A stretch of DNA of 64,000 bases from Sphingomonas lacusdianchii. Its GTDB lineage: Bacteria; Pseudomonadota; Alphaproteobacteria; Sphingomonadales; Sphingomonadaceae. The notes beneath the pieces are model-generated. The model was given only the letters and a program-made list of their open reading frames with translations. It ran no database searches and was not told the DNA's origin. The position numbers were made by a program, and so were the translations under genes. Below are positions 55,206 to 63,217 of the stretch, in pieces (the stretch's first letter is position 1; every line of letters starts with the position of its first letter). The stretch is from the NCBI RefSeq assembly GCF_022664395.1, contig NZ_JAKRET010000004.1, positions 186,001 to 250,000 of the forward strand. The letters run 5' to 3'.

Positions 55206-55346
55206 AAATCCTCCCCGGTACGGGGAGGGGGACCACCGCGAAGCGGTGGTGGAGGGGGGTGTCAGCGAACGCAACCGTTGTGGAGCAGGACACCCCCCTC
55301 CACCATGCTGCGCATGGTCCCCCTCCCCGCGGAGCGGGGAGGATTT
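55206..55346. repeat. BIME-like repeat between nirD and nasA
   Basis: The outer arms AATCCTCCCCGGTACGGGGA and CCCCGCGGAGCGGGGAGGAT are inverted; inside are ACCACCGCGAAGCGGTGGT and ACCATGCTGCGCATGGT, and the pair GGAGGGGGGTGTC/GACACCCCCCTCC. It fills the whole 148-base gap of the nas operon. As an RNA it would fold into a large structure that could affect expression of nasA relative to nirBD. Confidence 0.85.
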
Positions 55347-55352
55347 CCCGGT

Positions 55353-55691
55353 TCACGCCGCCACCTTCAGCGCGGTGGCGCGACAGATCAGGACCCGCCC
55401 GGCATCGATCTTCACCGGCACCGTCGGCGTGCAACCCTTGTCCTCACCCAGCGCTTCGCCGGTCGCGAGCGCGATCCGCCAGTTGTGCAAGGGACAGGCG
55501 ACCGCGCCGCCATGGACGATACCCTGGCTCAGCCGCCCGCCCTTGTGCGGGCAGCGATCGGCCAGCGCGAACACCGCGCCCTCGCCGGTGCGGAATACGG
55601 CGATGTCGTCGCCGCCGGTGACCTGCACGGTACGGCTGCCACGCAACGGGATTTCATCGACCCAGCCGATGTCGAGCCATTCGCCGGTCAT
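55353..55691 (-). CDS. nirD: Nitrite reductase small subunit (Rieske type)
   Basis: A protein of 112 residues with Rieske-like cluster ligands C47-P-H49 and C66-P-L-H69 (ADRCPHKGG, ACPLHNW). It delivers electrons with NirB in the cytosolic NADH-dependent reduction of nitrite to ammonium. The ATG overlaps the nirB stop by four bases. Confidence 0.95.
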   Translation of the reverse strand: MTGEWLDIGWVDEIPLRGSRTVQVTGGDDIAVFRTGEGAVFALADRCPHKGGRLSQGIVHGGAVACPLHNWRIALATGEALGEDKGCTPTVPVKIDAGRVLICRATALKVAA

Positions 55692-58168
55692 GCCAGCACC
55701 TCCTGCTTCGGGGTGAAAGTCGCCATCGGCGCGTGCTGTTCACGGTCGGCCCCCGCGACCCGTGCCGCCCACGGATCGTCCTGCATGAAGCGCTGCGAGA
55801 ACAGGAAGCGTTCGGCCAGCGCATCGCGACCTGCCGCATCGTCGACGATCCGCGCGCGGACATAGTCGACGCCGACGCGTTCGATCCACGGTGCGGTCCG
55901 CTCGAGATAGCGCGCTTCCTCGCGGTACAACTGGATGAAGGCGGCGCAGTAGTGCATCGCCTCTTCCTCGGTCGCGACCTTGCAGAGGAAATCGGTTGCG
56001 CGGACCTTGATCCCGCCATTGCCGCCGACCGACAGTTCGTATCCGCTGTCGACACAGACGACGCCGAAGTCCTTGATCGTCGCCTCGGCACAATTGCGCG
56101 GGCAGCCCGATACCGCGATCTTGAACTTGTGCGGCATCCATGACCCCCACGTCATGCGTTCGACCTTGACGCCCAGCCCGGTCGAATCCTGCGTGCCGAA
56201 GCGGCACCATTCGGAACCGACACAGGTCTTCACCGTGCGGAGCGACTTGCCATAGGCGTGGCCGCTGACCATGCCGGCGGCGTTCAGATCGGCCCAGACG
56301 GCGGGCAGGTCCTCGCGCTTGATGCCGAAGATGTCGAGCCGCTGGCCGCCGGTGACCTTGACCATCGGCGCGTCGTACTTCTCGACGACATCGGCGATCG
56401 CGCGCAACTCGCGGGGGTTGGTCAGGCCGCCCCACATGCGTGGCACGACCGAATAGGTGCCGTCCTTCTGGATGTTGGCGTGGAGGCGTTCGTTGACGAA
56501 GCGGCTCTGCTGATCGTCCTTGTAGATGCCGGGCAGCGCGCAGAGCAGATAATAGTTGAGCGCGGGGCGGCACGACGAACAGCCATCGGGCGTCGACCAG
56601 TGCAGCTTCTGCATCACCTCGGGGATCGACCGCATGTCCTGCGCGACGATCTCGCGCCGGACATCGTCATGGCCGAAGCTGGTGCATTTGCACATCGTCT
56701 TCGGCCCCGCCTCGACCTCGTCACCCAGCCGCAGCGCCAGCAGCGTCTCGACGATGCCGGTGCACGATCCGCAGCTCGCCGACGCCTTGCAGCCCGACCG
56801 GACGGCGTCGAGGCTGTGCGCCCCGCCGTCGATGCACGCGAATACCTTGCCCTTGGTCACGCCGTTGCAGCCGCAAATCTCCGCATCGTCGGAGAGCGCC
56901 GCAACGGCCGACTTAGGGTCCGCCTGCGCCCCTCCCGAGGCGAAGGCCTGTCCGAAGATCAGCAGGTCGCGAATGTCGGCGACGTTCTCGCCCTTCTTGA
57001 GCAGGTCGAAATACCAGTTGCCGTCGGCGGTATCGCCGTACAGCACCGCGCCGACGATGCGGTCGTCCTTGACCACGACGCGCTTGTAGATGCCGCGGCT
57101 GGCGTCGCGCAGAACGATGTCCTCCGCGCCGTCGCCGCCCGAGAAATCACCGGCGGAGAACACGTCCAGCCCGGCGACCTTAAGCTTGGTCGAGGTGACC
57201 GACCCGCGATAGCCGCTATGCGCGTCGGTCAGGCCATCGGCCAGCGCGCGGCACATGTCCCACAGCGGCGCGACGAGACCATAGACGTTGCCGTCATGCT
57301 CGACGCATTCGCCGACGGCGAGGATGGCGGGGTCGGACGTGACCATATGGTCGTCGACCTGGATGCCCCGTCCGACCGCAAGGCCGGCTTCACGCGCCAA
57401 TGCCACCGACGGGCGGATGCCGACCGCCATCACCACCAGCGACGCGGGGATCAGCGTGCCGTCCTTCAGCCGCACGCCCTCGACCGCGTCGCTGCCGACG
57501 ATCTCGGCGGTATCGGCGCCAATCAGGATCGTCTGGCCACGTGCCTCCAGCGCGGATTTGAGCAGCCAGCCCGCCGCTTCGTCCAACTGCCGTTCCATCA
57601 GCGTCGGCATGATGTGCAGCACGGTGACCTTCATCCCGCGCAGCGACAGGCCGTGCGCCGCCTCCAGCCCGAGCAGGCCGCCACCGATCACCACCGCATC
57701 GCCACCGCGTTCGGCGGCAGCCAGCATATGGTCGACATCCTTCATGTCGCGGAAGCCGATCACGCCCGGCAGGTCCTTGCCCGGCACCGGGATGATGAAC
57801 GGATCGGACCCGGTTGCGATCAGCAGCCGGTCATAGCCGGTGACCCGGCCCGACCGCGCGGTGACGGTCCTGGCCGCGCGGTCGATGGCGACGACCGGAT
57901 CGCCGGACACCAGTTCGATCGCGTTCTGCGCGTACCAGTCGGCGTCGTTGATGACGATCTGCTCGAACGTCTTCTCCCCGGCAAGCACCGGCGACAGCAT
58001 GATCCGGTTGTAGTTCACATGCGGTTCGGCGCCGAAGATGGTGACCCGGTACCGGTGCGGATCGCGCGCCAGCAATTCCTCGACCGCGCGGCACCCGGCC
58101 ATGCCGTTGCCGATCACGACCAGATGGTCGCGGGTGTCGACGCCGGGGGTGAGAGGTTCGTGTTTCAT
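55688..58168 (-). CDS. nirB: Nitrite reductase large subunit, NAD(P)H-dependent
   Basis: A protein of 826 residues. An N-terminal FAD/NADH oxidoreductase half (VVIGNGMAGCRAVEELL; VVIGGGLLGLEAAHGLSLRG), a BFD-like [2Fe-2S] domain (ICGCNGVTKGKVFACI, SGCKASASCGSC), and the siroheme half with CVGSEWCRFG and VSGCPRNCAEA give the full NirB layout. It reduces nitrite to ammonium in the cytosol with siroheme made by the cobA product. A 28-base gap separates it from narK. Confidence 0.96.
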   Translation of the reverse strand: MKHEPLTPGVDTRDHLVVIGNGMAGCRAVEELLARDPHRYRVTIFGAEPHVNYNRIMLSPVLAGEKTFEQIVINDADWYAQNAIELVSGDPVVAIDRAARTVTARSGRVTGYDRLLIATGSDPFIIPVPGKDLPGVIGFRDMKDVDHMLAAAERGGDAVVIGGGLLGLEAAHGLSLRGMKVTVLHIMPTLMERQLDEAAGWLLKSALEARGQTILIGADTAEIVGSDAVEGVRLKDGTLIPASLVVMAVGIRPSVALAREAGLAVGRGIQVDDHMVTSDPAILAVGECVEHDGNVYGLVAPLWDMCRALADGLTDAHSGYRGSVTSTKLKVAGLDVFSAGDFSGGDGAEDIVLRDASRGIYKRVVVKDDRIVGAVLYGDTADGNWYFDLLKKGENVADIRDLLIFGQAFASGGAQADPKSAVAALSDDAEICGCNGVTKGKVFACIDGGAHSLDAVRSGCKASASCGSCTGIVETLLALRLGDEVEAGPKTMCKCTSFGHDDVRREIVAQDMRSIPEVMQKLHWSTPDGCSSCRPALNYYLLCALPGIYKDDQQSRFVNERLHANIQKDGTYSVVPRMWGGLTNPRELRAIADVVEKYDAPMVKVTGGQRLDIFGIKREDLPAVWADLNAAGMVSGHAYGKSLRTVKTCVGSEWCRFGTQDSTGLGVKVERMTWGSWMPHKFKIAVSGCPRNCAEATIKDFGVVCVDSGYELSVGGNGGIKVRATDFLCKVATEEEAMHYCAAFIQLYREEARYLERTAPWIERVGVDYVRARIVDDAAGRDALAERFLFSQRFMQDDPWAARVAGADREQHAPMATFTPKQEVLA

Positions 58169-58196
58169 GACTGAGTTCCGTCGTAGGAAGAGGGGG

Positions 58197-59438
58197 TCAG
58201 ATCCGGACGCCGTCGGCGGCGGTCCATTCGCGGCGCCACCGGCCCTTGACGATGGTCAGCGCGGTGAAGGCGATCAGCGCGAGCGTGGCGAAGATCAGGA
58301 ACCCGCTCTGGAAGCTGCCGGTCAGTTGTTTGGCGATGCCGAGCGAGGAGGCGAGGTAGAAGCCGCCAATGCCGCCGGCCATGCCGACCAGCCCGGTCAT
58401 GACCCCGATTTCCGCCGCGAAACGCTGCGGCACCAACTGGAACACCGCGCCGTTCCCGGTGCCCAGCGCCAGCATGGCGAGGACGAACAGCGCAAGGGCC
58501 AGTTCGACGCTGTTCGCCTGTCCGACCCCGGCCAGCGCGGCGGCGGCGACGACGAACACTGCCGACAGCGCCTTCACGCCACCGATCTTGTCGGCCAGCG
58601 CGCCGCCCATCGGCCGCACCAGCGATCCGGCGAACACGCAGGCGGCGGTGCAGTAACCGGCGGTGATGGTCGTCAGCCCGAACCGGTCGGTGAAGTAGAT
58701 CGGTAGCGACGCGGCCAACCCGACGAACCCGCCGAAGGTGACGGCATAGAAGCCCATCAGCCACCACGCGTCGCCCTGCTTGAGCGGCAGGAAATATTCG
58801 GTCAGCTTGCGGGCGGGCGGGGCGTTCGGCGCGTCCTTCGCCATCACCATATAGGCGAAGAACACCAGCGTCAGCGGGATGCAGGCGAGGCCCAGCACCG
58901 CGTTCCAGCCGAACAGCTTGGCGAGCGTCGGCGCGAACAGCGCGGCCAGCACCGTGCCGGAATTGCCCATGCCGGCAAGGCCCATCGCCTTGCCCTGATG
59001 CTCGGGCGGATACCAGCGGCTGGCAAGCGGCAATGCGATCGCGAAGCTGGCTCCGGCGAACCCCAGAATGACGCCCAGCGCCAGCGTGCCGGCAAAGCTG
59101 TTCACCCCCAGCGCCCATGCGCAGAACAGCCCGGCGATGACGATGATCTGACTGATCGCGCCGGCCCGCTTCGGTCCGATGCGGTCGACCAGCAGGCCGT
59201 TGACCACGCGCAGCAGCGCGCCGGCCAGCGTCGGCACCGCGACCATCAGCCCCTTTTGCGCCGGGGTGAGCATCAGCGTCTTGGCGATATCGGGCGCAAG
59301 CGGCCCGAGCAGCACCCACACCATGAAGGCGAGGTCGAAATACAGGAATGCCGCGATCAGCGTCGGCGTATGGCCGCTCGACCAGAAGCTGTCCGGTTTG
59401 GCGGCGGCGGTATCGTCTTTCCAATAGGCGGTAGCCAT
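58197..59438 (-). CDS. narK: Nitrate/nitrite MFS transporter
   Basis: A protein of 413 residues with 12 membrane helices. Nitrate signatures include the NNP-type GNSGTVLAALFAPTLAK and GNGAVFQLVPQRFAAEIG, and the TM1 region FLYFDLAFMVWVLLGPLAPD. It brings nitrate into the cytosol or exchanges it with nitrite. GGGGAAC stands 5 bases before the ATG. The gene is the first of the structural operon, immediately after the terminator and hairpins of the leader. Confidence 0.95.
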   Translation of the reverse strand: MATAYWKDDTAAAKPDSFWSSGHTPTLIAAFLYFDLAFMVWVLLGPLAPDIAKTLMLTPAQKGLMVAVPTLAGALLRVVNGLLVDRIGPKRAGAISQIIVIAGLFCAWALGVNSFAGTLALGVILGFAGASFAIALPLASRWYPPEHQGKAMGLAGMGNSGTVLAALFAPTLAKLFGWNAVLGLACIPLTLVFFAYMVMAKDAPNAPPARKLTEYFLPLKQGDAWWLMGFYAVTFGGFVGLAASLPIYFTDRFGLTTITAGYCTAACVFAGSLVRPMGGALADKIGGVKALSAVFVVAAAALAGVGQANSVELALALFVLAMLALGTGNGAVFQLVPQRFAAEIGVMTGLVGMAGGIGGFYLASSLGIAKQLTGSFQSGFLIFATLALIAFTALTIVKGRWRREWTAADGVRI

Positions 59439-59463
59439 GGCAGTTCCCCGAATGCGATGGACA

Positions 59464-59512
59464 AAGAAAAAGCCGCCCCGACGCGGCCCTGTTCGGGCGC
59501 ATCGGAGCGGCT
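59464..59512 (-). terminator. Intrinsic terminator in the leader of the nas operon
   Basis: On the minus strand the RNA AGCCGCUCCGAUGCG pairs with CGCGUCGGGGCGGCU (15 pairs with two G-U near the centre) around CCCGAACAGGGC and is followed by UUUUUCUUUG. It ends 26 bases before the narK ATG, so it lies in the leader and not at the end of a gene, the position of an attenuator. Confidence 0.85.
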
Positions 59513-59570
59513 TCGTTGCCGTGTGGCGATCATCGATCGCCCGACGCTATCGGTCCCGCCGTTGGAACCG
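59508..59570 (-). promoter_or_regulatory. ANTAR-type double hairpin (NasT target)
   Basis: First hairpin (59551-59570): stem CGGTTCC and GGGACCG, loop AACGGC. Second (59508-59521): stem CGGC and GCCG, loop AACGAA. Both loops have six bases with A at 1 and G at 4, the ANTAR-RNA pattern. The 3' arm of the second is the 5' start of the terminator stem, so the two structures exclude each other. A further hairpin, GGCGATC-GAT-GATCGCC (59525-59541), fills the linker and would bring the hairpins closer. Confidence 0.75.
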
Positions 59571-59668
59571 CATCGCGCTTATCTCGTGCCCGACGCCATT
59601 GCCGGACCAGCGCAAGATGACTGATTCGCGACGACTGCGCAAGATGGTTTCGCAGTGCAGCACGATTT

Positions 59669-59700
59669 GCGACGAATGGAGTTTTTACTCGGTTCGTCGC
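59669..59700 (-). repeat. Inverted repeat between nasS and the leader hairpins
   Basis: Arms GCGACGAA and TTCGTCGC, with inner arms GAGT and ACTC and a loop of AAAA, two unpaired bases between. There is no U-tract. It may be the end of the nasT-nasS transcript, a protein-binding site or part of the leader promoter. Confidence 0.55.
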
Positions 59701-59779
59701 ACTTCAATCGATTGGGTAAAACCCCTTACGTGTAACCTTCGCCAACTTCCGCCCGCCGCAGCGCCGACGATCCGGAGCG

Positions 59780-60991
59780 TCAGGGCAGGGCACGCAAATA
59801 TCCCGCGATATCGTCGGGATCGAACGATCGCCCATCGAAGAACGGATCGCTGCCCAACATCAGGCGACCTTGCGTCGACCCTGCCGCCACCGTTCCGCCG
59901 ATCGCACCCTCCAGCTTCGAACTGGCGCCAGGCAGCGGCGCGCCCGATCCGGCCAATGCCGCGCGGTAGATGTCGGGGCGGAATACGCCCTGCGCCGTCT
60001 GCGCTTCCTGCGGCGAAAAGGGCGTGCCGTCCCACCGTACCATTTGCGAATACAGCCATGCCGCCTGGCTGCGCCACGGGAAGTTGGCAGCCTCGCGATA
60101 CTGGAACATGAAATCGGGGACGTGCAGCGGTTCGGTGTCCGGCACCACGCGCACCCGGTCGCCGATCGCGCGCGCGATCGGATCGATCGGCGCGTCGAGA
60201 TATTCGGGACGGGCGAGGATCGCCGCGCTGGCGTCGCGCGTCGCCGGATCGACGAAATGCGCGGCGGCGGCGTGAAGTGCCCGGATCAGGCGTTCGACCA
60301 CCTCGCGCCGGTCGCCGAGCATCTCTTCGCGCAGTGCCAGCACTTTCTCGACCCCGCGACGCCAGATCTGCGCGGTGACGAGCGCGATCCGCCCGACGCC
60401 GCGATCCACCGCGACGCTGTTCCACGGTTCGCCGACGCAGATGCCGTCGACCTCGCCCGCCGCCAGCGCGTCGGCGGCGAAGGTCGGGCTGGTCGTCACG
60501 ATCTCGACATCATGGTCCGGCCGGATGCCGACGGCGGCGAGCCAGTACCGGAGTTTATAATTGTGGCTGGAATAACGATGTACAACGCCGAAGCGCAGCC
60601 GCCGTCCGGTGGCCGCCCGCGCATCGGCCACCGCCTTCAATCGTGCGCCCAGCGTCACCGGATCGCCGAGGCCATCGTCGTCGAGCACCTGCCGCGCCAG
60701 CGGCAGCGCCAGCGTGATCGCATTGCCGTTCAGCCCCAGCACGAACGGCACCGACAGCGGCACCGCCGGTCGCCCCCAACCCAGCGTCGTCGCGATGGCG
60801 AGGGGGGCAACCATGTGCGCGGCATCGGTATGGCCGTAGAGCAGGCGATCGCGCACCGTCGCCCACGTCATGTCGCGGACCAGTTCGATCTCCAGCCCCT
60901 CGGCCTCGGCAAAACCCTGTTCGCGGGCGAGGATGGGCAGGGCGGCATCGACCAGCGGCACGAAACCGATGCGGACCTTGTCGAGTGCCAT
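59780..60991 (-). CDS. nasS: Nitrate-binding sensor protein (NrtA/CmpA family, NasS)
   Basis: A protein of 403 residues of the NrtA/CmpA solute-binding family: RIGFVPLVDAALPILAREQG, YGHTDAAHMVAPLAIA, NGNAITLALPLARQ, and VHRYSSHNYKLRYWLAA. It lacks a signal peptide, so it is cytosolic and acts as a sensor and not an ABC transport component. In Azotobacter, Paracoccus and Bradyrhizobium NasS binds NasT without nitrate and releases it with nitrate. The start overlaps the nasT stop by one base (TAATG). Confidence 0.9.
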   Translation of the reverse strand: MALDKVRIGFVPLVDAALPILAREQGFAEAEGLEIELVRDMTWATVRDRLLYGHTDAAHMVAPLAIATTLGWGRPAVPLSVPFVLGLNGNAITLALPLARQVLDDDGLGDPVTLGARLKAVADARAATGRRLRFGVVHRYSSHNYKLRYWLAAVGIRPDHDVEIVTTSPTFAADALAAGEVDGICVGEPWNSVAVDRGVGRIALVTAQIWRRGVEKVLALREEMLGDRREVVERLIRALHAAAAHFVDPATRDASAAILARPEYLDAPIDPIARAIGDRVRVVPDTEPLHVPDFMFQYREAANFPWRSQAAWLYSQMVRWDGTPFSPQEAQTAQGVFRPDIYRAALAGSGAPLPGASSKLEGAIGGTVAAGSTQGRLMLGSDPFFDGRSFDPDDIAGYLRALP

Positions 60992-61569
60992 TACATGCCT
61001 CCCATCAATGCGTCGCTGGTCAGGATCGCATCGGCGATCTCGGCGATCCGCCGGTTCGACCGCATCGCCTGCGCGCGCAGCAGCGCATAGGCGGCGGGTT
61101 CGTCGATCCCGCGCCGTTTCATCAGGATCGCCTTCGCCTTGTCGATCGTCGTGCGGTCGGCCAGCGCGCTCTTCGCCTCGACCAGTTCGGCCTGCAGCCG
61201 CGCGAACGCCTGAAACCGGCGGATGGCGAGGTCGAGGACCGGTTTGATCCGCTGCTTGGCGAGGCCGTCGACGATATAGGCGGATACGCCGGCATCGACG
61301 GCGGCGGCGGTCGATTCGGCGTCGCTCTGGTCGACGAACATCGCGATCGGGCGGGCCAGCGCGCGCGACACGGCGAAGAACTCCTCCAGCTCGTCGCGGC
61401 TGGGATTTTCCAGATTGATGAGAAGGACTTCGGGCGCGGCCGCCTCGACATCGGCGACCAGCCGGCGCGTGCCGTCGATGACGACGATATCGTCCAGCCC
61501 CGCTTCGCGCAGCCCCTCCGAAATGATTGCGGCGCGCGTGGTGCTGGTGTCGATGATCGCGATGCGCAT
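60991..61569 (-). CDS. nasT: ANTAR-domain antiterminator (NasT)
   Basis: A protein of 192 residues. The N-terminal pseudo-receiver (1-118) has LLINLENPS at 49-57 where an Asp is expected, so it cannot be phosphorylated in the usual way. The coiled coil at about 119-140 leads to an ANTAR domain (ALADRTTIDKAKAILMKRRG, then AYALLRAQAM). NasT binds the leader double hairpin and lets transcription pass the terminator. ATG 61569 fits the receiver start RIAIIDTS. Confidence 0.92.
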   Translation of the reverse strand: MRIAIIDTSTTRAAIISEGLREAGLDDIVVIDGTRRLVADVEAAAPEVLLINLENPSRDELEEFFAVSRALARPIAMFVDQSDAESTAAAVDAGVSAYIVDGLAKQRIKPVLDLAIRRFQAFARLQAELVEAKSALADRTTIDKAKAILMKRRGIDEPAAYALLRAQAMRSNRRIAEIADAILTSDALMGGM

Positions 61570-61630
61570 GATCCCGCTACCCCCGAAGCTGACGCGCGGG
61601 CTGTGCCTCGCAGGCGGCGGGCGCGTCAAG

Positions 61631-63217
61631 CTATAGCGCGGTGTAGCGGAAGTCGCGGAAGCGCGCGGTGCCCTGTCCCGCCGAGTAGAGGCCGGGGCGC
61701 AGCATCAGGAACCCGCCGCGGACATTGTGGTGATAGCCCGACACCTCCATGCCGCGATCGAAGCGCTGCCACGTCCGCCCGTCATCCCCGCTGGTGTGAT
61801 AGGAAACGATGTGCCGGTCGTTGGTGACCCGCATCCGCATCCGTCGCCCATGACGGTTGGCGGGACGCCCGCGTTCGATGCCATATTGATGGGTAACGAA
61901 GCGCCGTTCGTCGAAGCCGAGGCCGCAATAGAGCTTGTCGTCATAGAACAGGATCAGCCCCGCCGTCCCGCCCGGCGCAATCTCGATATCGCATTCGAAG
62001 CGATAGCCGGTATCGCCCGCGATCAGCAGCAGCGGCGCACCGTCCGACGGCGCGTTGCCCTTGGCATCGAGCAGCAGCGCGCCGTTACGCACGCGGACCC
62101 GATCACGATCATCGGGGGCGGGGCGGAAAAAATTCCACTTCGTGCCGAGCGCCAGCGTCGAGAAATCGTCCGACAGCTTCTGGCCGTGGCGCAGCGCCTG
62201 TCCACCCTTCGGCTTGGGCGTGGGCTGCGAAAGATCGCCACCGGTCATGCGGAACCAGCCATCGGGCGTCCATTCGATCGGGTCGAGCAGCGTCTGTCGC
62301 CCGAGCGTCCAGAAACCATTCTCATAGCCGTGATAGACCGACCACCAACTGCCGTCCGGTCCCTCGACCAGCGTCGCATGGCCGCGCGACCACCATTTTT
62401 CGTTCAACGAAGTGGTGCGGACGATCGGGTTGCCGGGATGATGCTCCCACGGTCCATGGATCGACCTCGATCGGGCGGCGATCACCATATGCCCGGTCGG
62501 CGGCCCCGCCGTGCCGCCGACAGCGGTGACCAGATAAAAATAGTCGCCGTGGCGCATGACCTTCGGCCCTTCCGGGCTGAACCCCTCGACATCCCAGTCG
62601 TCAGGATAGCGCCACGGGTCATAGACATGCTCGACTGTGCCGACGGTGCGAAGCCCGTCGTCGGACAGGCGGATGCGGTCGCCGCCCGACAGGAACAGCC
62701 AGCGTGAGCCATCCTCGCCAACCGCATGGCCCGGATCGATATGATCGGGCAGCTTCAAGTCGATCGGGTCGGACCAAGGCCCGTCGATATGATCGGCCCA
62801 GATCACCCAGCTGGTCGTCGGGTTCTTGGTCGGCACATACAGGTAATAACGGCCCTTGTGCTTGGTCAGTTCGGGCGCCCACACCGCGCCGATATTCGTC
62901 GTGAGCGCGGCGGTGCGCGGTGTCCAGTTCACCAGGTCGCGCGAATGCCAGATGACCAGCCCCGGATAGGAATCGAAGGTCGAGAAGGTCATGTAATAAT
63001 CGCGACCATCCTTCAGGATCGTCGGATCGGGATGCTCGCCCGCCATCAACGGGTTGAGAAAGCGCCCATCGCCCAGATCGGCGATACGCTGATTGTCATG
63101 GCCGCGCCGATAGGGCGGGGCCGGGGCGGGCGCCGCCCCGCTCGCGGCGGGCAGCGCGGCGATCGCGCCGCCCAGCGCCGCGCCCGCCATCACCCCCCGC
63201 CGCGAAAGGCCGCTCAC
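61631..63217 (-). CDS. GH43-family exported glycoside hydrolase (beta-xylosidase/arabinosidase-like)
   Basis: A protein of 528 residues. A Tat-like signal (SRRGVMAGAALGGAIAALPA) precedes a five-bladed propeller with Asp64 in HPDPTIL (base), Asp in HIDPGHAV and Glu in FSPEGPKVM (acid), and a C-terminal jelly-roll-like domain from about 340 (KLSDDFSTLALGTKWNFFRP). It probably removes xylose or arabinose from xylan or arabinan. The ATG overlaps the stop of the TonB receptor by four bases, so uptake and hydrolysis are coupled. Confidence 0.9.
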   Translation of the reverse strand: MSGLSRRGVMAGAALGGAIAALPAASGAAPAPAPPYRRGHDNQRIADLGDGRFLNPLMAGEHPDPTILKDGRDYYMTFSTFDSYPGLVIWHSRDLVNWTPRTAALTTNIGAVWAPELTKHKGRYYLYVPTKNPTTSWVIWADHIDGPWSDPIDLKLPDHIDPGHAVGEDGSRWLFLSGGDRIRLSDDGLRTVGTVEHVYDPWRYPDDWDVEGFSPEGPKVMRHGDYFYLVTAVGGTAGPPTGHMVIAARSRSIHGPWEHHPGNPIVRTTSLNEKWWSRGHATLVEGPDGSWWSVYHGYENGFWTLGRQTLLDPIEWTPDGWFRMTGGDLSQPTPKPKGGQALRHGQKLSDDFSTLALGTKWNFFRPAPDDRDRVRVRNGALLLDAKGNAPSDGAPLLLIAGDTGYRFECDIEIAPGGTAGLILFYDDKLYCGLGFDERRFVTHQYGIERGRPANRHGRRMRMRVTNDRHIVSYHTSGDDGRTWQRFDRGMEVSGYHHNVRGGFLMLRPGLYSAGQGTARFRDFRYTAL

